Made by a program: the position numbers and the translations under genes | The notes under the pieces: model-generated | Databases searched by the model: none | What the model was told of the DNA's origin: nothing | What the model saw: the letters and a program-made list of their open reading frames with translations, nothing else | Source: JACQAP01 sp035275265 | Lineage (GTDB): Bacteria > Pseudomonadota > Gammaproteobacteria > Burkholderiales > JACQAP01 | DNA: 64,000 nucleotides | Assembly (NCBI GenBank): GCA_035275265.1 | Contig: DATENC010000017.1 | Coordinates: 212,628 to 276,627 of the forward strand | Direction of reading: 5' to 3' | Part shown: one piece after another, positions 52,669-60,463 of the stretch | How the letters are laid out: each line of letters starts with the position of its first letter | How positions within the stretch are numbered: the stretch's first letter is position 1

Positions 52669-53306
52669 AAACTCCCCTGAATTGTTTAACAGCGAGTGTA
52701 ATCAACCTGAATTTATTGAGTATTCTATGCGATTCACTGAGGCTAGTTACACCGCTAGCTACACGATGCGATGAAACACATTCGGCAAACGCTCCGGGTG
52801 CTGTACCCAGCACGCAAGTTGTTCCAGCCGCTGTTCCCCTGGCAATGGACTGGCGGCATCGCATTCGATCGGGAGAAGAGAAATAAATTTCGTGAGCTTG
52901 TCGCCAGAACTCCTGCTCGATGCGTAGGACTTCGGCGACCTGGGGATTCGGGCGGCACAGGCTTATCGGGACTTGGTGAAGTGCCGTCAGCTGCGAAATA
53001 TCACGGAACAGCCCGAGCATTCCCACGACTCGGTATCTAGCTTCTTACCGTTGCGTCCGGTCACCTGGAGCCGGTGAAACTCCTTGCTGCCGCAGATCCG
53101 GGATTCAAACGAAGCCGCCCGCGGCGCCGGATACCACCCCACTGGCGACTCCGCCGCCTGACGCTCCGATAACGATGAAGGGGAAAAGTTTCACGTGAAG
53201 AAGCACAGGTACAGATTCCTGTGGATAACGTGGGTCCTTTTCCTTGGCAATGTAGATCGGGGAAGCTGCAGCGCTTGCGTAGCACAATCCCTCAACGCAG
53301 CCGCAT
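52669..53306. other. 638-bp region without an intact gene
   Basis: Reading frames on both strands are short and atypical. The plus strand has an 89-codon frame at 52771 with no family match. The minus strand keeps a zinc-ribbon-like fragment (separate entry). Base composition near 52690-52770 is AT-rich and may hold the promoter of the hydrolase gene. The region looks like the decayed remains of one or two genes. Confidence 0.45.
52987..53190 (-). pseudogene. possible zinc-ribbon protein remnant
   Basis: The minus frame between stops codes for CGSKEFHRLQVTGRNGKKLD followed by TESWECSGCSVIFRS and then a stop. The ICGS...WECSGC spacing looks like a zinc ribbon whose first Cys is changed to Arg. 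There is no ATG or GTG at a sensible place and the likely C-terminus continues in another frame. I judge it a decayed gene; a real protein with a rare start cannot be excluded. Confidence 0.35.
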
Positions 53307-54872
53307 CTACGAAACGGTCGCCAGGATCTCTGTCAATTTCTTGAAATCAGCCGGCTTGGTCAAATGATGATTAAACTCGGCTCCAGGCGAACGCCGTCGG
53401 ACTAGATCATGCCCATATCCACTCATAGCGACGAGCACAACGTCCCGCAATGCTGGTTGCTCGCGTATTCGTGTCGCCACCTGATAACCGTCGAGCCCGG
53501 GCAAGCCGATATCCAACAGCGCTACGTGCGGTCGGAAATCAAGCGCCGCTTCAAGCGAGGCCGAACCGTCGTAGGCTTTCCGAACGTCATGCCCTAACGT
53601 GTTCAGTAACATTGCCATACTCTCTACCATGTCCACATTGTCATCGACTATGAGCACCCGCAACGGTCGGATTGTTGACGTGGTTTTGGAAAAGACCGAA
53701 TCTGGCTGCGCCCCCAAAGAAGGCGCCACCGGCAGAGTCACGACGAATTCACTACCTTGTCCCAACGTGCTATGAACATCTATACGCCCACCATGCAACG
53801 ACACCAACTGTTGCACGAGCGCTAGACCAATACCCAAGCCGCCTTGTGACCGGTCCAGCGAGCGCTCTGCTTGTGTGAACAGATCGAAGACTCTGGGTAG
53901 AAGTTCGGGTGAGATACCGACCCCTGTATCTCGCACGCGCAATACGCACTCTTCATCCTTTTGCTCCACGCTTAACCAAATATGGCCACCGTCTTCGGTG
54001 TACTTGGCGGCGTTGCCGAGCAGGTTCACGATAATCTGTTCCAGCCGTGATCCATCAACGTGCAGCCAGATGGGTGGAGGCGGTAGCGACACCGTAAGTT
54101 CATGCCGGCGTTGGTCGATCAGATGACGAATGGTGTCTACTGCCCGCTCCACAGCACCATTGACGGCGATTTTCTCAAGTTGTAGATGCACTCTGCCCGA
54201 ACTAACGCGCGCTGCATCCATCAGGTCGTCCACCAGACGGATCAGTTGCGTGACTTGGCGTTCAATGATGTCGCGGGCATGGTCTTGTACAGAACCTTGG
54301 TTGTCCTTTTTCTTCAGAATTTGTACTGCATTGACGATGGGTAAGAGCGGGTTACGAAGTTCGTGACTGAGCATCGCCAGGAATTGGTCCTTGCGGCTGT
54401 TCAGATCTGCCAAGGCATCAGCGTACTGTTCCTGTTCGCGCTCTTTGCGGAAACGCTCGGTGATGTCGTAAAAGCAGTTGATCGCGCCGATGATCTCTCC
54501 GTTTGCGCTTTTCAACGGGCGGATATTCACGATCACGGTAATCCGGGAACCGTCAGGCCGCTCGATGTGCACTTCTCCGTCACGTGCCTCCTCAATCTCG
54601 CCGTTCACAACTTGTGCCATTGGGCACTGCGCGTGCGGCATGTACGTTCCGTCCGGCCGGTACAATTTATACGAGCCACAAAACCGCTCGTCGGTGTCTC
54701 CTAACACGGGTTCGCGGCCCCACAATTCCGCGGCGACGCGATTGAACTCCTTAATCACGCCCGAGCGATCAATGGAATAGACGGCAACGGGACTCATGTC
54801 GAACAAGACGCGATAACGGTCCAGGCTTTCGCGCACTGCTTCGTTCTGGAGGGAATGGAAATCGGAGATCAT
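53307..54872 (-). CDS. hybrid sensor histidine kinase (PAS-HisKA-HATPase-REC)
   Basis: A 521-residue soluble kinase. The PAS domain (about 15-140, FDMSPVAVYSIDRSGVIKEF) is the sensor; no membrane helix is seen. H170 in SHELRNPLLP is the phosphate acceptor. The ATPase domain has NLLGNAAKYT, DTGVGI and GGLGIGLALV. A C-terminal receiver follows, with acidic VDDN and the acceptor Asp in LLDIGLPGLDG. No output regulator lies next to it. A broken small gene lies 34 bp upstream. Confidence 0.9.
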   Translation of the reverse strand: MISDFHSLQNEAVRESLDRYRVLFDMSPVAVYSIDRSGVIKEFNRVAAELWGREPVLGDTDERFCGSYKLYRPDGTYMPHAQCPMAQVVNGEIEEARDGEVHIERPDGSRITVIVNIRPLKSANGEIIGAINCFYDITERFRKEREQEQYADALADLNSRKDQFLAMLSHELRNPLLPIVNAVQILKKKDNQGSVQDHARDIIERQVTQLIRLVDDLMDAARVSSGRVHLQLEKIAVNGAVERAVDTIRHLIDQRRHELTVSLPPPPIWLHVDGSRLEQIIVNLLGNAAKYTEDGGHIWLSVEQKDEECVLRVRDTGVGISPELLPRVFDLFTQAERSLDRSQGGLGIGLALVQQLVSLHGGRIDVHSTLGQGSEFVVTLPVAPSLGAQPDSVFSKTTSTIRPLRVLIVDDNVDMVESMAMLLNTLGHDVRKAYDGSASLEAALDFRPHVALLDIGLPGLDGYQVATRIREQPALRDVVLVAMSGYGHDLVRRRSPGAEFNHHLTKPADFKKLTEILATVS

Positions 54873-54906
54873 GGCTCTCCTTCAAGCAAAATGCACCGAA
54901 AGCCGA

Positions 54907-55107
54907 TCAGGAAGCAGACGACCTCTCTGACGTCCGACCACGTTTCATCGTCGCGGGCATCGGCGAATCAATCTCCACGAGTTCATAGGCATAGACGGCC
55001 TTGTCGGGCAGATCATTGCCGCCCTCGTCCACAACTCTTATGACATGGGTGCCGGAGTCGTCGAGAATCTGGTAAAGGTGCCGACTTTCTTGTGCTTGCG
55101 TGCTGCA
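54907..55107 (-). pseudogene. broken small gene, paralogue of the 55868-55984 ORF
   Basis: The open frame between stops codes for LYQILDDSGTHVIRVVDEGG then NDLPDKAVYAYELVE and a basic tail. It matches the 38-residue ORF at 55868-55984 (VKIVDACGRNLPADALYAFEVV) over about 30 positions. It has no usable start in frame: an ATG-ATG at 55113 is in another frame, so one indel near 55085-55100 would restore it. A programmed shift or rare start is less likely. It overlaps the 3' end of the 112-codon ORF below. Confidence 0.5.
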
Positions 55108-55376
55108 TCATGCGCAACCTTCCGTTCGGCCAATTCTTCATAAAGCAGCAACGTGCGCTGCCCCTCAACGTTCTGCAGGTCAGCGTTTATTCTGGCAATT
55201 GACTGCCGCAGTCCAGCGTTGTCTGCTTGAGTCAGCCGTGCCTCAAGATCTGCCGCTTCACGGGACAGCACGCCCACGCGGGTGGCCAAGTAGTCAAGCT
55301 TTCTCTGCGACGCGGGCGTGCGGGGAGCAGCGCGCTGATCTCGCCAGTGAGTGAACCTGATCTTGAGTAGTTTCAC
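55038..55376 (-). CDS. hypothetical coiled-coil-like protein
   Basis: A possible 112-residue protein. Residues about 25-90 (LATRVGVLSREAADLEARLT, then INADLQNVEGQRTLLLYEEL) have a heptad pattern, consistent with a coiled coil. The start is a GTG and no strong ribosome site is seen. Its last 17 residues overlap the broken small gene in a different frame, so the C-terminus may be wrong if there is a frameshift. No family recognised. Confidence 0.4.
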   Translation of the reverse strand: MKLLKIRFTHWRDQRAAPRTPASQRKLDYLATRVGVLSREAADLEARLTQADNAGLRQSIARINADLQNVEGQRTLLLYEELAERKVAHDAARKHKKVGTFTRFSTTPAPMS

Positions 55377-55472
55377 AAGACAGTCCGGTTCTCGGTGTGA
55401 ATTTCATGCACGTATTGGCAAACATACCCGCGTTGCGTTGCCGCTTCAAGGTGGGAACCAGACTATATTTTT

Positions 55473-55516
55473 ATGTGCGATACCTAACACATGTATGTGC
55501 GATGCATAACATATGT
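55473..55516. repeat. tandem 22-bp direct repeat
   Basis: Two adjacent 22-bp copies both begin ATGTGCGAT and end ATGT, differing at about four positions. They contain CACATGT and CATATGT near their ends, giving partial dyad symmetry. The repeat is in a gene-free stretch, 126 bp before the 72-codon ORF at 55642. Spacing of exactly two helical turns suggests an operator rather than coding sequence. Confidence 0.65.
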
Positions 55517-55641
55517 CAAGAGCATCGCTTGTATTCCCTCTGGCCTTATGTCGGACACCGCACAGAGAGGACATGAATAACGGCATAGCGTTCTCGAATG
55601 TTCCATGAATTTGTAGAGCCAACGGGATCAGAGGCAACAGC

Positions 55642-55860
55642 ATGAGCGAAAGCGCGGAATCGCAGCTTGAGTTCGCATATGTTCTTTATGTAGAAGGGAA
55701 ACCAACGTTAAGGAAGGACACCTTGAGCGCGGCGCAGATAGATGCAGAACAATATTTGGCCAGCAAAAGGAAGCTTCAAATTTTGTGCCACGGTTTGCCA
55801 GCGCCTACGCGAATTTGGACCTTCAACTACGAAATCCGTAGCTGGGTTGTCACGCGCTAA
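55642..55860 (+). CDS. hypothetical 72-residue protein
   Basis: A small acidic-to-neutral protein beginning MSESAESQLEFAYVLYVEGK, with an AGAGG site before ATG 55642. It contains AAQIDAEQYLASKRKLQI, probably a helix, and ends WTFNYEIRSWVVTR. No signal peptide, no known family. The stop is 7 bp from the end of the convergent 38-codon ORF. The tandem 22-bp repeat lies upstream. Confidence 0.5.
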   Translation: MSESAESQLEFAYVLYVEGKPTLRKDTLSAAQIDAEQYLASKRKLQILCHGLPAPTRIWTFNYEIRSWVVTR

Positions 55861-55867
55861 CCAACGC

Positions 55868-55984
55868 CTAGTGCCCGAACTTTCCTTTCTTTACCACGCG
55901 GCGGATAGGTGTCCCGACGACTTCAAACGCATAGAGGGCATCCGCTGGCAGATTCCTTCCGCACGCGTCAACGATTTTTACCAT
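55868..55984 (-). CDS. small protein (38 aa) with VVD-LP-YAxE motif
   Basis: A 38-residue frame, MVKIVDACGRNLPADALYAF then EVVGTPIRRVVKKGKFGH. It shares the pattern (I/V)VD-x-x-G-x-x-LP-x-x-A-x-YA-(F/Y)-E-(V/L)-V with the broken ORF at 54907-55107, so the two are paralogues. The open frame extends 11 codons upstream of the ATG. The conserved pattern across two diverged copies supports real coding. Function unknown. Confidence 0.5.
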   Translation of the reverse strand: MVKIVDACGRNLPADALYAFEVVGTPIRRVVKKGKFGH

Positions 55985-56531
55985 TTCGGTCGTGTTACAA
56001 CTCCAGCGATAAGGGGGTCAACTCTAAATTGCGGAGCAACGAGCCAGGCCCGATATGGGCCGACTGGATCATCGCTGCTCAGTCATCGAGTTGAACTTGC
56101 GCACTCCAAACATTTCTCATAGTACAAGGCCGCGACGTCTGCACTCCTTGCTAACCCTTGGACGACTCACCTCCCTGAGTCATAGCAGACGTCGCGGCCT
56201 GCTGTTTGCCTTCGACCGATCGTTCGGCCGAGTTAGAGATGGGGCCATGCAATACCTCGCAAGAGGGAAATCCCGACAAGACGACGACTTGCGAGAAACA
56301 TCGAAGCGTAGCTACGCGTTTGGCTACACGCAAAGATTAGACGAGTCTGGACGGACCTAAATCCTGAACCAGTCCGGCGATTTCAGTCCGTTAGATCGAA
56401 TGTCTGGACGCGGTCGCACTTTGCTGGACTATGCTGCCAAATTTCCCCTGAATTGTTCTGTAATGGTCGGCCGCGGTACGGCGGTGCGCAGAGGTACAAT
56501 ATCGCACAATCCCGATTCGAGCGAGGTTCCA
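55985..56531. other. 547-bp region with no supported gene
   Basis: Apart from the structured inverted repeat at 56127-56200 I see nothing definite. Short plus-strand frames exist but lack ribosome sites and similar composition. The last 100 bp should carry the promoter of the molybdopterin oxidoreductase gene. Confidence 0.4.
56127..56200. repeat. perfect 16-bp inverted repeat with nested hairpin
   Basis: AGGCCGCGACGTCTGC (56127-56142) is matched exactly by its reverse complement at 56185-56200, around a 42-bp centre. The centre holds a second perfect hairpin, GACTCA (56164-56169) with TGAGTC (56176-56181). There is no T run, so it is not a plain terminator. It could be a miniature inverted-repeat element, a structured RNA or a protein-binding site. 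No target-site duplication is evident. Confidence 0.75.
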
Positions 56532-58649
56532 ATGGGTGTCGCGAGGGAACTGGTACAGAACAGACTGCGCGTGGCGCGAGTGGCCTGCCCACACGACTGC
56601 CCGGACGCTTGCCTGATGCGCGTCACAGTGGACACAGAGTCGGGCCGCGCGATCAGGGTTGAAGGTGACCAGACCCACCCGGTGACGCGCGGATACCTTT
56701 GCAACAAGGTCAATCACTACCTCGATCTGGTTTACAACGACCAGCGCGTGCTTTACCCGCACCGCAGGGTCGGATCCAAAGGGCCCGGGGCGAAGTTCCA
56801 ACGCATCACCTGGGATGAGGCGTTCACCGAGGTCGCGGCCAGGCTCAAGTCAGTCATCGCCGAGAGTGGCGCTGAATCCGTCCAGCCTTTCTCGTACTCG
56901 GGCACGCTGGGTATTCTAGGTTTTCTCGGCATGGGCGAACGCTTCTTCAACAAGATGGGCGCGGCACGGCTGGAACGCACCATTTGCACTGCCGCCGGCG
57001 CCGCAGCGGAAATGCATACCTTCGGGCGGGTGGGCGATGCCAACATCGAAGACCTGCCACAGATGGACGTCGTGATCCTGTGGGGTACCAATCTGGTGTC
57101 CACCGGTGTGCACGCGATGCCCTTTGTCAACGCGGCGCGCGCCAATGGCGCGAAAATAATCGCCATCGATCCGCGCGTAACGCGCACCACCGCGTTCGCC
57201 GACTGGCACATACAGCCCCGGCCCGGCACCGACGCAGCTTTGGCGCTGGGCATGATGAAAATCATCGTCGATCGCGGACTGCACGACCTTGATTTCCTGC
57301 GCCGCCACACCCTGGGCTGGGAAAAACTGCTCGAGGAACGCTTGCCAGACTATCCGCTCGATCGGGTGGAGGCGATCACCGGGATAGCGGCGGCGGACGT
57401 TGAGAAGCTGGCGCTGATCTACGGCGGCACGAAACAGTCCTTCATCCGCCTGAACTGGGGCATACAGCGTCACGACAACGGCGGGATGATGACCAAGGCG
57501 ATCAAACTGCTGCCGGTAATCACCGGGGCGATGCGCGGCAAGGGCGGCGTATGCATGTCCACCGGAGGCGAGATGCGCCGGGTGGATCTGCGCAAACTGC
57601 AACGCACCGATCTGCTGGCCGGGCGCAAGCCACGCACCATCAACATGATCCAGCTTGGCAACGCGCTAAACGATCCGGACCTGAGTCCCCCGATCAAGGC
57701 GCTGTTCTGCTGGAATGCCGATCCCGCCAACTGCGTGCCCGACACGATCGCGGCGCGCAAGGGTCTGGCGCGCGAAGACCTGTTCACCGTGGTGCACGAC
57801 ACTTTCTGGAGCGATACCACAGCCTACGCCGATATCGTGCTGCCCGCCGACACCGCGCTCGAGCACGTGGATCTGCTTGCGGCGTACGGCAACTACTACT
57901 TCAGCCTGTCCGAGCAGGCAATCGAGAAACAGGGCGAGAGCCTGGACAACCAGGAGATGTTTCGCCGGCTGGCGCGCGCTATGGGCTATGACGAACCGTG
58001 CTTCAGGCAGTCGGACGAAGACATGATCCGCGAGCTGATCGACCCCGAAGTCAACCCATTATTCGAGGGTGTGAGTTTCGAGCAACTGCAGCGCAACGGC
58101 TGGGCGCGTGCCAACACGGATTCTCCGCGCAGATGGGGCGTGAACAGCGGCAAGTGGCCGACCCCTTCAGGAAAAATCGAAATCTATTCCGAAACCCTCC
58201 AGAATCTCGGCGTCGATCCGTTGCCCGCTCACATCGACGAAGCTGAAGGGTTGTCCAGCGCTGCGGCGAACGGCCGGTATCCGCTGCAGGTAATCAGCGC
58301 GGCGACGCACTATTTCATCGGCGCGAGTTTCCAGCACGTGCCGCGGCTTCAGGAAATGATGGCGCGCCCTACCTTCGAGGTCAGCGCGGCGGACGCCAAA
58401 GCGCGGCGAATCGCCAACGGCGACTACTGCCGCCTGTACAACGACCGCGGTGAAGTATTCGGCCATGCGCTCATTGTCGATGGGTTGCTCCCCGGAGTGA
58501 TCGGCGCGCAGAAGCAATTGCAGGGATCCAGACAGCGTGGCGGGGTCAACGTAAACGCGCTGGTGAGCCAGCGCGAAGCGGACATGGGCCGGGGCCCGGT
58601 GTTCTTCTCGACTCTCGCGGAGATAGAGAGAGTGGCCAGTGACAAGTGA
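56532..58649 (+). CDS. molybdopterin-dependent oxidoreductase (formate dehydrogenase-like superfamily)
   Basis: A 705-residue catalytic subunit. The N-terminal 4Fe-4S site is CPHDCPDACLM...LCNKV and the molybdopterin domains follow (ILWGTNLVSTGVHAMP, FCWNADPANCVPD, ADIVLPADTALEHVD). No Tat signal, so it is cytoplasmic. The candidate molybdenum ligand is the Cys in ERTICTAAGAAAE. The substrate is unknown; similar proteins are loosely called formate dehydrogenase or anaerobic dehydrogenase. No partner subunit lies beside it; folD is next. Its last codons are coded by GTGACAA repeats. Confidence 0.85.
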   Translation: MGVARELVQNRLRVARVACPHDCPDACLMRVTVDTESGRAIRVEGDQTHPVTRGYLCNKVNHYLDLVYNDQRVLYPHRRVGSKGPGAKFQRITWDEAFTEVAARLKSVIAESGAESVQPFSYSGTLGILGFLGMGERFFNKMGAARLERTICTAAGAAAEMHTFGRVGDANIEDLPQMDVVILWGTNLVSTGVHAMPFVNAARANGAKIIAIDPRVTRTTAFADWHIQPRPGTDAALALGMMKIIVDRGLHDLDFLRRHTLGWEKLLEERLPDYPLDRVEAITGIAAADVEKLALIYGGTKQSFIRLNWGIQRHDNGGMMTKAIKLLPVITGAMRGKGGVCMSTGGEMRRVDLRKLQRTDLLAGRKPRTINMIQLGNALNDPDLSPPIKALFCWNADPANCVPDTIAARKGLAREDLFTVVHDTFWSDTTAYADIVLPADTALEHVDLLAAYGNYYFSLSEQAIEKQGESLDNQEMFRRLARAMGYDEPCFRQSDEDMIRELIDPEVNPLFEGVSFEQLQRNGWARANTDSPRRWGVNSGKWPTPSGKIEIYSETLQNLGVDPLPAHIDEAEGLSSAAANGRYPLQVISAATHYFIGASFQHVPRLQEMMARPTFEVSAADAKARRIANGDYCRLYNDRGEVFGHALIVDGLLPGVIGAQKQLQGSRQRGGVNVNALVSQREADMGRGPVFFSTLAEIERVASDK

Positions 58650-58798
58650 CAAGTGACAAGTGACAAGGGAATGAATGCCGGACTCTTTGCCGAGTGCGCA
58701 ATGGAATCCAAGGGGGAGCAGAACGTGGGTACTGAACAGGGCGATTGCTGATGATGATCGGGATTTTGACTCGTCGCTCCTCACTCGTCACGTATCAC
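58639..58798. repeat. GTGACAA heptamer repeat and facing arm before folD
   Basis: Four perfect GTGACAA units occupy 58639-58666 and contain the stop codon of the oxidoreductase gene. A looser facing arm at 58768-58798 contains CACTCGTCAC and similar 7-mers, roughly complementary to the first. This is the same kind of heptamer foldback as in dnaE2, with a different unit. It separates the oxidoreductase gene from folD. Confidence 0.7.
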
Positions 58799-58809
58799 AG
58801 GATTTCCCC

Positions 58810-59709
58810 ATGACAGCGACCCTCATTGATGGCGTTGCGGTTTCGAAAGCGATCCGCGCGCAGTGGCAGCAACGCACAGAAGCGCTCAAGGCGCGCGGCG
58901 TGACTCCGGGGCTGGCGGTAATAATCGTGGGCGACAACCCGGCTTCCCAGGTATACGTGCGCAACAAGGTCAAGGCCTGCGGCGAGGTCGGGGTATATTC
59001 CGAAGTGCATCAGTTTCCGTTGAACGTTGCGCAGGAGGCAGTGCTGACCAAGATCGAGGCACTGAACCGCGATCCGAAGATCCACGGCATCCTGGTCCAG
59101 CTTCCGTTGCCACCCAACTTCGACAACGGCAGGGTGCTGGAGATAATTTCTGCGGAAAAAGACGCAGACGGATTCCATCTTTACAATTTGGGAGGCCTGG
59201 TCTCCGGGGGCGCGGTGTTCCCGCCGTGTACGCCTTACGGCGTAATGGCGTTGCTGGATTACTACAGAATTCCGATCGAAGGGAGTAATGCGGTAGTGGT
59301 CGGCCGCAGCAACATCATCGGCAAACCGGTGGCGCTGATGCTTCTGGCGCGCAGCGCGACGGTCTGCATCTGTACCTCCAAGACCCGCGATCTGAAACAA
59401 TTCACGTCGCTTGCGGACATACTGGTGGTAGCCACCGGCAAACCAAGAATGATCACCGCCGACATGATCAAGCCGGGGTCCACGGTTATCGACGTTGGCA
59501 TCAACCGGTTGCCAAATGGCAAACTCGTTGGTGACGTCGACTTCGAAGGCGCGCGGCAAAGGGCCGCATTCATCACGCCGGTACCTGGCGGCGTCGGCCC
59601 GATGACCGTCACCATGCTGATCGCCAACACCGTGCAGGCAGCGGAGCGTTTCATCTCCCGGCAGGCCAGAGCGCACGCTGAGAAAGTCAACGCGTCAGTT
59701 CTTCCATAG
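58810..59709 (+). CDS. folD: methylenetetrahydrofolate dehydrogenase/cyclohydrolase FolD
   Basis: A 299-residue bifunctional enzyme that interconverts methylene-, methenyl- and 10-formyl-THF. The substrate site shows YVRNKVKACGEVG with the catalytic Lys, GILVQLPLP and PPCTPYGVMALL; the nucleotide site is VVVGRSNIIGKPVA and the end is TPVPGGVGPMTVTML. ATG 58810 was chosen; the longer frame upstream runs through repeat sequence. With fhs it completes a formate-to-methylene-THF route. Confidence 0.95.
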   Translation: MTATLIDGVAVSKAIRAQWQQRTEALKARGVTPGLAVIIVGDNPASQVYVRNKVKACGEVGVYSEVHQFPLNVAQEAVLTKIEALNRDPKIHGILVQLPLPPNFDNGRVLEIISAEKDADGFHLYNLGGLVSGGAVFPPCTPYGVMALLDYYRIPIEGSNAVVVGRSNIIGKPVALMLLARSATVCICTSKTRDLKQFTSLADILVVATGKPRMITADMIKPGSTVIDVGINRLPNGKLVGDVDFEGARQRAAFITPVPGGVGPMTVTMLIANTVQAAERFISRQARAHAEKVNASVLP

Positions 59710-59719
59710 TACTTTTTCC

Positions 59720-60367
59720 ATGTTCGATGATCGCCACGATGCCGCGATCCGGCTTTCTTCGGAACTCGGAAAATATCGCGGCCTGAATCCGCTCGTGCTA
59801 GGCATTCCGCGCGGCGCGGTACCAATGGCGCGCGTGATCGCCGGGAAAATTGTGGGCGAAGTGGATGTGGCGCTGGCACGCAAGCTCGGTGCACCCGGTG
59901 TTCCGGAGTACGCAATCGGTGCCGTGGACGAAACCGGTTGGTCACATGTGGCCGCCCACGCTTACAGCGCTGGCGCCGACGCAGCGTATCTGGAGCAGGA
60001 GACGCGAGCGCAGATCGAAGCGCTCAGGGCCCGGCGCATCGCCTATACCGCAATCCGCCCGCCGACGGACCCTCAGGGCCGAATCGTCATCGTGGTGGAC
60101 GACGGACTTGCCACCGGCGCCACGATGATCGCCGCGCTGCACGCATTGCGCGCGCGCAATCCGGCCAAATTGACCTGCGCCGTACCGATCGCGCCACCGG
60201 ATACGATTGAAGAAGTGTCGCGCTACTGCGACGAGATGGTTTGCCTGGGTGCGCCCGATAATTTCCACTCGGTGGGACAGTTTTACCGGCGCTTCGAACA
60301 AGTCTCCGAGGCGGAAGTAGTCGCGGCTTTGAAGTCACCTCACCCCCCGCCCTCTCCACTTGCGTAG
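59720..60367 (+). CDS. phosphoribosyltransferase family protein
   Basis: A 215-residue type I PRTase-fold protein of the COG1926-like group. It shows VLGIPRGAVPMARVIA near the start and the PRPP loop VVDDGLATGATM near residue 125. The nucleobase or other substrate is unknown. It begins 10 bp after folD, so it is likely cotranscribed. The last ten residues (SPHPPPSPLA) come from a C-rich repeat and are probably a late addition. Confidence 0.8.
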   Translation: MFDDRHDAAIRLSSELGKYRGLNPLVLGIPRGAVPMARVIAGKIVGEVDVALARKLGAPGVPEYAIGAVDETGWSHVAAHAYSAGADAAYLEQETRAQIEALRARRIAYTAIRPPTDPQGRIVIVVDDGLATGATMIAALHALRARNPAKLTCAVPIAPPDTIEEVSRYCDEMVCLGAPDNFHSVGQFYRRFEQVSEAEVVAALKSPHPPPSPLA

Positions 60368-60463
60368 AGAGGGAACTGTGCGCCAACAACTAGGAGCAAC
60401 CAGGGCCTTGCCACCCTCTCCGCCCGATTACGGAGGAGAGGTTCCGTTGGATGGGGTCAGGCC
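60340..60463. repeat. C-rich/foldback element between the PRTase and amrS genes
   Basis: Contains CACCCCCCGCCCTCTCC, a facing GAGAGGG, then CCTCTCCGCCCGATTACGGA followed by GGAGAGG, which can form a strong hairpin near 60413-60440. It ends with GATGGGGTCAGGCC (60450-60463), also found in the dnaE2 insertion. Both flanking genes, which are convergent, end inside it. It may act as a two-way terminator. Confidence 0.55.

Noticed and set aside
50698..52680. 660-codon plus-strand open frame opposite the hydrolase gene
   Set aside because: The minus-strand gene has a signal peptide and family motifs; the plus frame is an antisense artefact.
52771..53040. 89-codon plus-strand ORF
   Set aside because: It starts with ATG but lacks a ribosome site and any recognisable motif, and it overlaps the zinc-ribbon-like fragment on the other strand.
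56532..58649. Selenocysteine in the molybdopterin oxidoreductase
   Set aside because: There is no in-frame TGA; the candidate ligand is an ordinary Cys codon.
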